Source: JBPCOI01 sp051000395 (lineage in GTDB: Bacteria; Actinomycetota; Actinomycetes; Mycobacteriales; Jatrophihabitantaceae). Taken from it: a DNA stretch of 64,000 nt. Below, piece by piece: positions 26,518 to 35,480 of this stretch. The position numbers were made by a program, and so were the translations under genes. Position 1 is the first letter of the stretch, and each line of letters starts with the position of its first letter. The notes below the pieces were generated by a model. It did no database searches. It was not told the origin of the DNA and saw only the letters and a program-made list of their open reading frames with translations. The DNA is taken from contig JBPCOI010000090.1 in assembly GCA_051000395.1 (NCBI GenBank), positions 1-64,000 on the forward strand. The letters are read 5' to 3'.

Positions 26518-27984
26518 GTGGCACACGACCCGCAGGGTTTCCTGAAGTACGCCCGCGTCGACACACCGAAACGTCCGGCGGCCGAGCGGGTGCGGGACTG
26601 GCAGCCCATTTACCTGCGCCCGGCCGCGGAGGTGGTCAACCAGCAGGCCGACCGCTGCATGGATTGCGGCGTCGCCTTCTGTCACAGCGGCTGCCCGCTG
26701 GGCAATCTCATCCCGGAATGGAACGAGTTCGTCGCCCGTGACGACTACGCCAGCGCGAGCGAGCGCCTGCACGCCACCAACAACTTTCCCGAATTCACCG
26801 GCTGGATCTGCCCGGCTCCGTGCGAAGCCGCCTGCGTGCTCGCCTTGAACACCGAACCCGTGGCCATCAAGCAGGTCGAGCTCAGCATCGTCGAGCGGGC
26901 CTTCGACAATGGCTGGCTGGGTCCGCAACGCCCCACCGAGCAGACCGGCAAGTCCGTGGCCGTGGTCGGTTCCGGACCTGCGGGCCTCGCCGCCGCCCAG
27001 CAGTTGACCCGTGCCGGACACGAGGTGAGCGTCTTCGAGCGCGACGACCGGATCGGCGGACTGCTGCGCTATGGGATTCCCGACTTCAAGATGCCCAAGG
27101 ACATCATCGACCGCCGCCTGGCGCAGATGCAGGCCGAAGGGACGCACTTTCGCGCGGGTACCGCAGTCACTGCGGACCGGGCGGAATGGCTGCGCGCGCA
27201 GTTCGACGCCGTGGTTCTCGCGGTCGGCGCGCTGGCGCAGCGCGAATTGGGATATCCAGGCCGCGAGCTGCAGGGCATGCATCAGGCAATGACCTATCTG
27301 CCGCAGGGCAACCGGGTGCAGGCAGGCGACATCCCGGCGCCGGCGATCGACGCCGCGGGCAAGCACGTGATCATCATCGGTGGCGGAGACACCGCCGCCG
27401 ACTGCCTGGGCACCGCGAACCGCCAGGGTGCGCTCTCGGTGACGGTGCTCGACCACAATCCCCGCCCCGAGACCCGGACCGGACCTGTCAACCCGGCGTG
27501 GCCCTCCGCCCCGGACAGCCGCGGCGTCTCGCCGGCACATGACGAGGGTGTGCACGAGGCGTGGGCGCGCGAGGTCGTCGAGTTCCTCGGGGATGACGCC
27601 GGCGCGGTCCGCGCGGTCGTCGTGCAGGAGGTCGAGATCGTCCGCGTGGATGCGCGGCGCGAGTTCCGCGCCGTGCCGGGATCGCGGACCGAGCTGCCGG
27701 CCGACCTGGTCCTCATCGCGGCCGGTTTCGTGGGAACCGACGTTCCCGAACTGCTCGACGCGCTCGGCGTGCACCGCGACCCGATCCGCGGCACAGCCGT
27801 GGTCGACAGCCGCTGGCGTACCTCCGCCGCCGGCGTCTACGCGTGCGGCGATGCCAGCCGTGGCGCGTCGCTGGTGGTATGGGCCATCGCGGAAGGGCGG
27901 GCGTGCGCGGCCGCGGTGGACGACGCGCTCAGCGGAGCGTCGGACCTGCCCGAACCGGTGCGTCCGCACGCCGTCTCGCTCTGA
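26518..27984 (+). CDS. gltD: glutamate synthase small subunit-like FAD/NAD(P) oxidoreductase
   Basis: The product is 488 residues from GTG 26518 after AAGGGA. The N-terminal iron-sulfur domain has CMDCGVAFCHSGCP and CPAPCEAAC, the adrenodoxin-reductase-like part has FAD motif GSGPAGLAAAQQL and NAD(P)H motif GGGDTAADC, and the C-terminus shows VYACGDASRGASLVVWAIAEGRACA. In glutamate synthase this subunit passes NADPH electrons to GltB. No gltB is adjacent: ideR precedes it and DUF4192 follows convergently. It may work with a distant GltB or serve another electron acceptor. Confidence 0.9.
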   Translation: MAHDPQGFLKYARVDTPKRPAAERVRDWQPIYLRPAAEVVNQQADRCMDCGVAFCHSGCPLGNLIPEWNEFVARDDYASASERLHATNNFPEFTGWICPAPCEAACVLALNTEPVAIKQVELSIVERAFDNGWLGPQRPTEQTGKSVAVVGSGPAGLAAAQQLTRAGHEVSVFERDDRIGGLLRYGIPDFKMPKDIIDRRLAQMQAEGTHFRAGTAVTADRAEWLRAQFDAVVLAVGALAQRELGYPGRELQGMHQAMTYLPQGNRVQAGDIPAPAIDAAGKHVIIIGGGDTAADCLGTANRQGALSVTVLDHNPRPETRTGPVNPAWPSAPDSRGVSPAHDEGVHEAWAREVVEFLGDDAGAVRAVVVQEVEIVRVDARREFRAVPGSRTELPADLVLIAAGFVGTDVPELLDALGVHRDPIRGTAVVDSRWRTSAAGVYACGDASRGASLVVWAIAEGRACAAAVDDALSGASDLPEPVRPHAVSL

Positions 27985-27989
27985 CGGGT

Positions 27990-29027
27990 TCATGCGGAGC
28001 GGGGCAGCCGAAGCTTCGGCAACTGGCGCGGATCCATCCCCCGGGCCAGCGCAGCCAGCAGCAGGTCTGCGGCACTGTAGCCCGGATCGCTGGCGACCGC
28101 ACGGTCTGCGGCAATGCCCGCGAGCGCCCCGCTGCCGGCGCGCCAACTCGCCCAGCCGAACAGGAACAGCGGAGCGGCGTCATACGGTTGCGGCAACCGG
28201 CGGGCCAGGTCCCGCCACAGCGCGCGACCGTCGAGACGCCCGTCGTCAACGGCCATCCATACCGCGTCGCGCGTCGGACGCCCGCTCAGCGCGACTGCGA
28301 AACGCGCGACCGTCGCGTCGTCTAGCGCCACCCCGCCGGGCCAACCCGGTTCCTCCGAGTCCCGCGCGGCGGAAAAGATCGCTCGCTTGACGGCCCGCTC
28401 TCGGCGCTCGGCGCTGGCGTCCAGCACCGCCCGCACCGCCGAATCCTCCTCTTCTGCCACGAGCGGGAACAGCGCCGCGCGGACGTCCTCGGGCTGCGGG
28501 TCGAGCACGGCGGCAAGCGTCTCCCGATCAGGAAGTGCGACCATGCCCGCGTAGGTTGCCGCCGCCGAGACGACTGAAGGTCCGGCGGACACCGGGCGCC
28601 CCTCCTGCGGGCAGCACGTCGGATCTTTGCAGAGGTAGGACCACCACCGCTGCCCCACCACCAGCAGGACGGCGGTGAGCTCGCACCCGAGACGCAGGCA
28701 CTCCCGGTCGATCGCCGGCGCGACACCGGCCCACGGCAGGGCGGATCCCGAACGAGTTGGCTCCGCGCCGTCGTCGTACACCGCGCCGATGAGCTCCTCC
28801 GCCGCACCTCGGCGCATCGCTGCGATCGTCTCGGCGAGCACGTCTGCCTGAGCCAGGTCCGACAGGTCGACGCGCACGGTGACGACGAGCGCTCCCGCGG
28901 ACAGGCCGACGAGTACCAGGCTGGCCTTGGGATGGAAACCGAGCAGGTAGGGAATGGCCTGCAGGAGGTCACCCGGAGCCTTGAGGCGCAGCGTCGGCAG
29001 GGGCTCGGCGTCGTGATCTGTCGTCAT
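27990..29027 (-). CDS. DUF4192 family protein
   Basis: The product is 345 residues from ATG 29027. The family start LRLKAPGDLLQAIPYLLGFHPKASLVLVGL is clear, with WWSYLCKDPTCCPQEGRPV in the middle and a C-terminal SALAGIAADRAVASDPGYSAADLLLAALARGMDP. DUF4192 is widespread in actinobacteria without a known function. The C-x4-CC motif may bind metal. It ends 6 bp from the convergent gltD stop. Confidence 0.9.
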   Translation of the reverse strand: MTTDHDAEPLPTLRLKAPGDLLQAIPYLLGFHPKASLVLVGLSAGALVVTVRVDLSDLAQADVLAETIAAMRRGAAEELIGAVYDDGAEPTRSGSALPWAGVAPAIDRECLRLGCELTAVLLVVGQRWWSYLCKDPTCCPQEGRPVSAGPSVVSAAATYAGMVALPDRETLAAVLDPQPEDVRAALFPLVAEEEDSAVRAVLDASAERRERAVKRAIFSAARDSEEPGWPGGVALDDATVARFAVALSGRPTRDAVWMAVDDGRLDGRALWRDLARRLPQPYDAAPLFLFGWASWRAGSGALAGIAADRAVASDPGYSAADLLLAALARGMDPRQLPKLRLPRSA

Positions 29028-29147
29028 ACCGCAAGCCTGACCACGCGCACGCTGGCGCGGCGGTGCCGAGCGGCTTCTGTGGACGGCGGCGGCTGCTGTG
29101 GAAAGTGACCGCGCATTCTGACGGTGCGATGTGCTAGGAGCGTGCGC

Positions 29148-29774
29148 TCAGCACAGGGTGCCGGCCCGCCACCGGGCCGCCGCGGCGCCGAGATCGGCGG
29201 CCGCTCGCTCGTTGCGCGACGCGAGAGCCAGTTCCGCCTGCCCGCGCTCGTCTGCCGGGGCGAGTTCCCGTCGACCCGCCGCGATCACGCGGAACAGCGC
29301 CGCCGCGCGTTCGAGCGCGACCGCGAAATCGCCGCGGTAGACACCGGCGAGCACGTCGTCGGCGACCCGGCGCACCGCTTCGGCGTCGGCGAGGGCCGCC
29401 ATCCCGGCGACCGCCGCGTCGGCACCGGCGAGCGGTTCGCCGGCGCGCCACAAGCGGCTGAGCTCGTCCCCGCTGGAATGGCACCACTGCCGCAGGAGGT
29501 ACAGGGCCCACAACGCGCCGGGCAAGCTGACCGGCTCCGAATCACGCCACAGCGCTGCCAGCGTCTCCAGGCCGATCCGGTCGGCGAGATCCACGAACCT
29601 CGCGTCGTCCGCACCGACCTGGACGGGCTCGCGCCCGGCTTGGACCACAACCGCTGCCGTGGCAGCCGCCAGCTCAGCGCGCGAGCCGGGCAGCTCGCCG
29701 CCGGCCGCGTCGATGAGCGCGGTCAGGTCCGCGCGCAGCGACGGGCGGTGCGGCCGATCGGACTGCGCGCTCAC
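29148..29774 (-). CDS. hypothetical protein, alpha-helical
   Basis: The product is 208 residues from GTG 29774; the frame stays open upstream but the composition changes there. It is Ala/Arg/Glu-rich and largely helical, with a distinctive LPGALWALYLLRQWCHSSGDELSRLWRAGEP segment and repeated ADAAVAGMAALADAEAVRRVADDVLAG. There is no signal peptide or membrane helix. I do not recognise the family. It lies downstream of nothing on its strand and is followed by the DUF4192 gene 120 bp later in the other direction of reading. Confidence 0.65.
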   Translation of the reverse strand: MSAQSDRPHRPSLRADLTALIDAAGGELPGSRAELAAATAAVVVQAGREPVQVGADDARFVDLADRIGLETLAALWRDSEPVSLPGALWALYLLRQWCHSSGDELSRLWRAGEPLAGADAAVAGMAALADAEAVRRVADDVLAGVYRGDFAVALERAAALFRVIAAGRRELAPADERGQAELALASRNERAAADLGAAAARWRAGTLC

Positions 29775-30098
29775 CGGCGCCGCCCGAGACGTGGTGCGAT
29801 CACGGCAACCACGATACGGGCGCAACGGCGCCGCGTCCTGCGACTCGTTCACCACGACGCCAGCAGCAGCCGGTACCGTGGAGCCCGGCGTCGGTCCGAT
29901 CCATGGCCCCCGGTCCCACAACTGCCGCTGCGAGCGGCCTTCCGCCGAGAGGCGACCTGGCGGGCCGACGCCGACAACGTGCGGCGACAAGATCGGACGA
30001 GCCGGCGACACCGACTCGGCCCACGCCGTAATGGCAGCTTGCTCAGCCGGGGCCGCAGCCGGGTCGGGCGCCAGCTGCCTCGGGGTCAGGAGGTCCGC
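29775..30098. other. divergent gap without a supportable gene
   Basis: These 324 bp lie between the divergent unknown gene and the NUDIX gene. Open frames run through it because of the high GC content, but none has a start with a ribosome site or a recognisable domain. The only clear signal is the AGGAGG (30090-30093 region) before the NUDIX start. Confidence 0.5.
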
Positions 30099-30557
30099 GT
30101 GAGCGGGGACGGCAACGGCTGGGTGCGATGCGCGCTCGGGCACCGGCACTGGGGGCGCTTCGGTGCCGCGGGAATGCTGATCACTGACGGGACGCGGGTC
30201 GTGCTGCAGCACCGCGCACCGTGGACCCACGAGGGCGGCACCTGGGCAGTCCCCGGTGGCGCGCGAGACAGCCACGAGGACGTCCTTGCGGCGGCACTGC
30301 GCGAGGCGAGGGAGGAGGCCGAGATCGATCCCGCCGGCGTCGCACCGATCGGTGAATGGGTTGACGATCACGGCGGATGGTCCTACACCACGGTCGTCGC
30401 CCACGCGCTGAACGTGCTGCAGCCGCGCGCCGCGAATGCCGAGAGCATCGAGATCCGCTGGTGGGAGATGGACGCCGTCGCCGATCTGCCGCTGCACCGC
30501 GGCTTCGCGGCGGTGTGGCCCGAGCTGCGTGCACTCGCCGAACTGAGCGGCCGCTGA
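30099..30557 (+). CDS. NUDIX hydrolase
   Basis: The product is 152 residues from GTG 30099 with AGGAGG upstream. The NUDIX box is present as GGARDSHEDVLAAALREAREEAEID, in which the usual Gly near the end is Glu while the metal-binding REAREE core is intact. The N-terminus GHRHWGRFGAAGMLITDGTRVVLQHRAPWTHEGGTWAVPGG is typical of 8-oxo-dGTP/ADP-ribose type members. It would hydrolyse a nucleoside diphosphate linked to another moiety; the substrate is unknown. It is followed by the glyoxalase-like gene on the same strand. Confidence 0.88.
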   Translation: MSGDGNGWVRCALGHRHWGRFGAAGMLITDGTRVVLQHRAPWTHEGGTWAVPGGARDSHEDVLAAALREAREEAEIDPAGVAPIGEWVDDHGGWSYTTVVAHALNVLQPRAANAESIEIRWWEMDAVADLPLHRGFAAVWPELRALAELSGR

Positions 30558-30693
30558 TCCGGCACGAACGGTCCCGCCGGGCGAACATCCCATGCCTGCG
30601 CGGCGACGGTGCGGCCCTTGTAGCATCCGGCGCGACCGCTGCGGTCGCGACCCCGATGTCCGCCCCTGCGCTGCGGTCGGCCACGATGACCCC

Positions 30694-31335
30694 ATGCGTC
30701 TCGATCACCTCAGTTACGCCGCCGGACCGGAGGGCCTGGCTGCCTGCGTGCAGCGGCTCGGATCGCGACTCGGGGCCGCGTTCTCCGACGGCGGGCTGCA
30801 CCCGTCCTTCGGCACGCGCAACTTCGTCCTGCCGCTCACGAACGGCAGCTATCTCGAGGTCGTTGAGGCGCTGGACCACCCCGCCGCCGAGACCGCTGCG
30901 TTCGGCCAGGCGGTCCGCACGCGCGCCCAGTCCGGCGGCGGCTGGCTCGGGTGGGCGGTGCGGGTGGCTGACATCGCACCGGTCGAAGCCCGCCTCGAGC
31001 GAAGAGCTGCGGACGGCCACCGCCGCCGCCCGGACGGCTTCGACCTGCGCTGGCAGCAGATCGGCCTGCGCGACGTGGCCGCGGATCCGCAACTGCCGTT
31101 CTTCGTGCGCTGGCTCAGCGACGAGCAGCACCACCCGTCCGCGGACGGGTCCACGGTCGCCCTCGTCGCGCTGGAGATCGCCGGCGACGAGCGCCGGGTG
31201 GACGATTACCTCGGCACGTCGGCACGCCAGCCGCTCGAGGGCGTCGCGGTGGACTGGTTGAGCGGTTCGGAGGACGGTACCGGCGTCGTGGCGGCAGTGT
31301 TCGAGACCGCCGACGGCGTCGTGCGCATCGACTGA
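30694..31335 (+). CDS. glyoxalase-like (VOC fold) domain protein
   Basis: The product is 213 residues from ATG 30694. It starts with the VOC-type MRLDHLSYAAGPEGLAACVQRLG, then FGTRNFVLPLTNGSYLEVVEALDHP, followed by GGGWLGWAVRVADIAPVEARL and LPFFVRWL, matching the glyoxalase-like domain family. The role is unknown. Its last 130 bp overlap the coding end of the convergent EamA transporter gene, an unusually long overlap. Confidence 0.85.
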   Translation: MRLDHLSYAAGPEGLAACVQRLGSRLGAAFSDGGLHPSFGTRNFVLPLTNGSYLEVVEALDHPAAETAAFGQAVRTRAQSGGGWLGWAVRVADIAPVEARLERRAADGHRRRPDGFDLRWQQIGLRDVAADPQLPFFVRWLSDEQHHPSADGSTVALVALEIAGDERRVDDYLGTSARQPLEGVAVDWLSGSEDGTGVVAAVFETADGVVRID

Positions 31336-32237
31336 TCGCCGCAGACGGCCTCACACATCGCCGCCTCGGGCACGGCCGGTTCCGAGCGCCGTGAACCGCG
31401 CGCCGCGAGCACCGACCCGAGCAGGATCAGCGGGAACCCGAGTGCCATACCGAGGGTGAACCGCTCGTGCAGCAAGGCGACACCCAGCAGCACGGCCACG
31501 GCGGGGTTGACGTAGGTGATCACTGTGGCCCGGCCCGGACCGATCGCGGCGATGAGCCCGAAGAAGAGCACGAACGCGAGTGCCGTGCACACCGTCCCGA
31601 GCACCAGGATCGAGCCGAGGCCCGCCCCGGTCACGTGCCTCGGCCAGCGAAGCAACGCGTAGGGCAGGTAGCCGACCGCAGCGAGCAGCAGGGCGGCCGA
31701 CACGACCGGGATCCGCGGCAGATCCGCCAGCCGGCGCGCCATGATCACCGGTGCGACGGCGTAGCCGAGGACCACCACCACGACCTCCAGCAGAGACCAC
31801 GCGCGAAGGTGGGCCAGATCGAGCCCGACCAGCAGCGCCACGCCGACGATCCCCAGACCCAGGCCGAGTCGTTGCCGGCCGTCCGGGCGTTCGGCCGAGC
31901 CGAGGACGTGCGCGACCAGCACGCCGACGAGCGGTACCGCGGCCACCAGTAAGCCGGACAGCGAGCTGGACAGGTGCTGTTCGGCGTCGCCGAGCAGCAG
32001 CCACGGAATTGCGAGCTCGATCACGGTGAAGGCGAGCAGCGGACGCCAGCGCCGCAGCACGGGAGCGAAGCCGCCGCGCAGCAGCGCGACGGGCAGCAGG
32101 ATCAGACCGCCGATCCCGGTGCGAAGGAAGACGAGCGTGCCCGGATCGACGTCGCGGACAGCGACCCGGATGAGCAGGTACGGGATGCCCCAGATGACGC
32201 ACATCGCCGTGAACAGCGCCCAGCTGCGCCTGCTCAT
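31206..32237 (-). CDS. EamA/DMT-family transporter
   Basis: The product is 343 residues from ATG 32237. It shows about ten transmembrane helices in two EamA repeats (WALFTAMCVIWGIPYLLIRVAV; LRTGIGGLILLPVALL; second repeat ending PAVAVLLGVALLHERFTLGMALGFPLILLGSVLAARG). The fold normally ends there; about 45 further residues follow because the next in-frame stop is 31206, inside the convergent glyoxalase gene. It is probably a metabolite exporter of unknown substrate. Confidence 0.87.
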   Translation of the reverse strand: MSRRSWALFTAMCVIWGIPYLLIRVAVRDVDPGTLVFLRTGIGGLILLPVALLRGGFAPVLRRWRPLLAFTVIELAIPWLLLGDAEQHLSSSLSGLLVAAVPLVGVLVAHVLGSAERPDGRQRLGLGLGIVGVALLVGLDLAHLRAWSLLEVVVVVLGYAVAPVIMARRLADLPRIPVVSAALLLAAVGYLPYALLRWPRHVTGAGLGSILVLGTVCTALAFVLFFGLIAAIGPGRATVITYVNPAVAVLLGVALLHERFTLGMALGFPLILLGSVLAARGSRRSEPAVPEAAMCEAVCGDQSMRTTPSAVSNTAATTPVPSSEPLNQSTATPSSGWRADVPR

Positions 32238-32350
32238 GCCACCGTCCTCCCGCCTGCTCCGATCGACCCGAACCCGCCCGGTCCGAGGCCGAACCTAGAC
32301 GCCAACACCGACACCGGGCGCCGCATTTCCCGTCGCGGCATAGTTGGCGC

Positions 32351-33187
32351 GTGCACAACATCGGCTGGACGTGGCAGCAGGCCGGCCTTCTCGCAGTCGC
32401 GCTCGGTGTCGTGTCGCTCGCTCTGCGCCGAGCCGACGTGCCCCGGCTGCGTCCGCTCACCCCGTTCGCGACCGAATCGTGCCTGATCGCGGCGCTGTAC
32501 TCGATCTGGCAGCTCGCCGGCGAGCTGTCGGTGACCGGGACGTCCGGCGCGTTCGAGCGCGGCGGGTGGATCGAGCGGGCCGAGCGCGACTGGCACCTGC
32601 CCGCAGAGGCGGCGGTGCAGCGGTTGATCCTCGCGCACCCGCTCGTCACCGAGGCCGCGAACCTCTACTACGCGACGATGCACTTCGGGATGCTCTTCGT
32701 CTTCCTGCTCTGGCTGTTCGTGGCGCACCGCGAGCGCTACACATCGGTGCGCACGACGCTCGCGCTGACGACGCTGGCCTGCCTGGTCATCCAGCTGCTT
32801 CCGGTGGCCCCGCCCCGGCTGCTCGGCGGATATGTGGACACCGCCGCGCGCTACGGTCAGTCGGTCTACACGCTCGGCATCGACGCCGACCAGTTCTCCG
32901 CGATGCCGTCCGTGCACGTCGCGTGGGCGGTTCTGATCGGCTGGTACGCCGTGCGGATCGGACGCAGCCGGTGGCGGTGGCTCGCCGTGGCACATCCGGT
33001 GCTGACCGTGTTCGTCGTGGTGGCGACGGCGAACCACTTCTGGCTGGACGGCATCGTCGCGGTGGCGGTGCTGGTGAGCTGCGCGTGGACCCAACGCGGC
33101 GCCCGCGCCGCCCTCGCCGCGGCCCGTGCCGGCCTATGGACGGGGGCGCGGGGACCGGCGGCTGCCACCAGCGCCGCACGCGCCTGA
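32351..33187 (+). CDS. PAP2-superfamily membrane phosphatase
   Basis: The product is 278 residues from GTG 32351. It has several membrane helices. The motifs are those of the inositolphosphotransferase-like PAP2_3 branch: VAPPRLLGGYVD, SAMPSVHVAWAVL with the catalytic His, and ANHFWLDGIVAVAV with the second His. The classical KxxxxxxRP motif is not clear. It is likely to act on lipid phosphates or a lipid-linked substrate at the outer face of the membrane. A CATAGT hexamer 6 bases before GTG suggests a leaderless message. Confidence 0.87.
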   Translation: MHNIGWTWQQAGLLAVALGVVSLALRRADVPRLRPLTPFATESCLIAALYSIWQLAGELSVTGTSGAFERGGWIERAERDWHLPAEAAVQRLILAHPLVTEAANLYYATMHFGMLFVFLLWLFVAHRERYTSVRTTLALTTLACLVIQLLPVAPPRLLGGYVDTAARYGQSVYTLGIDADQFSAMPSVHVAWAVLIGWYAVRIGRSRWRWLAVAHPVLTVFVVVATANHFWLDGIVAVAVLVSCAWTQRGARAALAAARAGLWTGARGPAAATSAARA

Positions 33188-33197
33188 GCGGCTCGCG

Positions 33198-33899
33198 TCA
33201 GGCCGATAACGCGCCGGACTGGGCATCCGTCGCGATCAGCTCGGCCACCGAATGCGGCTGGCTGAGCAACGGAGTGTGGTCCGACGGCCAGTGCACGCTG
33301 CGGGTCGCGCGTGCGGCCATCGCCTGCTGCAGTTGCGGCGCGACGCAACGGTCTGCCGTGCAGATCGCGTAGCTGGACGCGACGTCGTGCCATGCGATCG
33401 CGGACGGGCGCGCGGAGAACAGCGCTCGTCCGACGGGGCGCAGCCGCTCGATCGCCGCGCGGGCGGCCGTGACGTCGGCCTGCTGATAGAGCAATTCGCG
33501 CGTCGAACGTGGGTCGAGGCTCACCTGGCTGCCGTCGGCCGAGAAGCGCAGTGCCGCGCCGAGACCGGTCGCGGCGATGCCGAGGTCCGGTCGTACCCGC
33601 GAGATGCTCTCGCCCTCGTCCAGCTGGAACGCCGCGATGTAGATGAGCTGCCGGACCGCCGGGTGCACCCCGGCGGCCGTGATCACCGCCCCGCCGTAGG
33701 AGTGCCCTACCAGCGCCACCGGGCCGGGCATCGTGTCCAATACCGAGCGCACGCTCGCCACGTCGTCCTCCAGCGTGATCATCGCGAGTTCGACGGCGAC
33801 GCTGGCGATCCCGCGCTCCGCGAGCAGGGCACGCACCGGGTCCCAGGACCACGCCCCATGCCAGAGCCCGTGGACCAGCACCGCGCAGGGGTCGCTCAC
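33198..33899 (-). CDS. alpha/beta hydrolase
   Basis: The product is 233 residues. It shows VLVHGLWHGAWSWDPV (oxyanion loop), the nucleophile elbow GHSYGG, and the terminal WPSDHTPLLSQP with the catalytic His; the acid is probably Asp in ICTADRCV. It belongs to the esterase/hydroxynitrile lyase-like group of small hydrolases. The substrate is unknown. It ends 11 bp from the convergent PAP2 gene. Confidence 0.88.
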   Translation of the reverse strand: MSDPCAVLVHGLWHGAWSWDPVRALLAERGIASVAVELAMITLEDDVASVRSVLDTMPGPVALVGHSYGGAVITAAGVHPAVRQLIYIAAFQLDEGESISRVRPDLGIAATGLGAALRFSADGSQVSLDPRSTRELLYQQADVTAARAAIERLRPVGRALFSARPSAIAWHDVASSYAICTADRCVAPQLQQAMAARATRSVHWPSDHTPLLSQPHSVAELIATDAQSGALSA

Positions 33900-33931
33900 G
33901 AGCCCGTCCGCAGCACCGACATACGGCTACT

Positions 33932-34516
33932 TCATCGCGGGTGCTCGACCCACGGCTTAACCGGGTCCGGACCGCCGCGCTCCCCCTGGTACGGCTCGCC
34001 GGACGGTTGCGGATAGCCGCCGGCCGCCGGTGCGGGCGGGTAGGTGCCCGCCCCGGGCGCGGCATTGCCAGGGCTCGGCGCCGCGGGCGCGCGCTGCTCC
34101 TCGGCGCTGCGGGGCTGCGGGGCTGCGCTTGTCGGCTCGGCGCGCTGCTGGTAGGCCGCTGGCGCCGCGGGTTCGGCAGCTGCGGTCCGCTGCGGCGTGC
34201 TGGAACCTCGCTCGTGCGTGACCTGCTCCGGCTGATCGGTGCGGCCCGAACGGGCGTTGAGGCGCTTGTTCTCCTTGGCCAGATCGCGCCGCTCGCGCCG
34301 CAGCCGCCACTGGCGGGCGCCGCCGGCCTTCATGAGCGCCAAGCCGATGACCGCGGCAACCAGGATGATCGCGCCCGACACGGCCAGCCAGTAGGCGTCC
34401 TGGTTGTGCCACGACCAGCCCCACAGCTTGATCGTGACCGGTCCGCGGTTCGCGAGGATGAACTCGATCGCGACGACCACCGCCGCGGCTAGCAGGAGCA
34501 GACCAAGGAGCACCAT
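33932..34516 (-). CDS. membrane protein with LapA-like helices and Pro/Ala-rich tail
   Basis: The product is 194 residues from GTG/ATG at 34516. Two helices (VLLGLLLLAAAVVVAIEFILAN and YWLAVSGAIILVAAVIGLALMKAG) enclose a short loop (RGPVTIKLWGWSW) like that of LapA/DUF1049 proteins. A basic segment (RQWRLRRERRDLAKENKRLNAR) and a Pro/Ala/Gln-rich disordered tail follow. The family assignment is tentative and the function unknown. Confidence 0.75.
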   Translation of the reverse strand: MVLLGLLLLAAAVVVAIEFILANRGPVTIKLWGWSWHNQDAYWLAVSGAIILVAAVIGLALMKAGGARQWRLRRERRDLAKENKRLNARSGRTDQPEQVTHERGSSTPQRTAAAEPAAPAAYQQRAEPTSAAPQPRSAEEQRAPAAPSPGNAAPGAGTYPPAPAAGGYPQPSGEPYQGERGGPDPVKPWVEHPR

Positions 34517-34612
34517 GACATCTCACCTTCCGAGAACGGCCCGTTCGGGCCACGTACGCTCGTCTCGCGGCCATTGTTCCCGTCCACAGCTGACGCCAAA
34601 CCGCACGGCGCG

Positions 34613-35479
34613 TTACCCCTGGGGTGACTCGGCCGTGACGCTCGCGCTGCCCCGGCGCTGCACGGCTCCCAGCGGCAGGCAGGTACGGCAGAACTCCTCG
34701 CCGAAATAGTTGAGGTAGATGCTGCGCGGCACCATCTTCGGCATCCGCCCGGCCCGCTTGAGCGCCTCGAGAACCTTGGGCTGCGCCTCAATGACCTGGT
34801 AGCGCGAGGGATTGCTGACCTGCTCCTTGGAGAACTCGATCAACCCCAGGCGTGCCAGGTTGGTCAGGTAGGGGTCGACGCGGTCGAGGTAGCGGCACCC
34901 CGCGTGCTCGGCGATCATGCTCAGTCCGCTGGCGACGAGGACCGAGCCGATACCGAGCGGCCGGTTCGTGCGGATGTCGATCGACGGTTGCGGTCCCTCG
35001 ACGTAGAGAAAGCGCAGGATGCGGGCCTCGTCCGGGGTGATCTCCGACAGAATCCGGGCGAACGCGGGATGGGTGTCCTCGACGACGTGCACGTCGTTCG
35101 CGCGCCGCATGAGCTCCGATCCGCGCCGCTGCAGATCCGACGTCGTCGCTCCGCCGGGAGGCGTACGGTCGGGGCCGGCCGCGTCGTCCGGGCGCTTGTC
35201 GAGGCCGAGGATGCGCCACGCCGCCGAACGCAGATCCGTCGCCGCGTCCTGGATGATCTCCGTCGCCGGCTCGCCGCGCATCGCCCGCATGGCCACGTAG
35301 TTCGTGCCCGCCACGCCGGCGCCGACGGACCAGCTCGTCACGTGCCAGGCCGAGACCGCCGCGACTCGCGCCAGTCCGGGAACCGCCTTGATCATCTCTG
35401 CGTTGGGGCGCAGCGCGATCCCGAAGCGCGACCCGGGAGGCGCCTTGCGCACCAGGCTCTTCTCGTCACCTTCCGACAC
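34613..35479 (-). CDS. DUF4393 (Abi-alpha-like) protein
   Basis: The product is 288 residues. The C-terminal half matches the DUF4393 pattern: LSEITPDEARILRFLYVEGPQPSIDIRT, then YLTNLARLGLIEFSKEQ and SIYLNYFGEEFCRTCLP with paired Cys. The N-terminal part has a region (MIKAVPGLARVAAVSAWHVTSW) that is weakly hydrophobic. The founding member is a phage abortive-infection protein of Bacillus; I only infer a similar role. It starts 1 bp after the stop of the DUF445 gene, so the two are an operon. Confidence 0.7.
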   Translation of the reverse strand: MSEGDEKSLVRKAPPGSRFGIALRPNAEMIKAVPGLARVAAVSAWHVTSWSVGAGVAGTNYVAMRAMRGEPATEIIQDAATDLRSAAWRILGLDKRPDDAAGPDRTPPGGATTSDLQRRGSELMRRANDVHVVEDTHPAFARILSEITPDEARILRFLYVEGPQPSIDIRTNRPLGIGSVLVASGLSMIAEHAGCRYLDRVDPYLTNLARLGLIEFSKEQVSNPSRYQVIEAQPKVLEALKRAGRMPKMVPRSIYLNYFGEEFCRTCLPLGAVQRRGSASVTAESPQG

Positions 35480-35480
35480 G

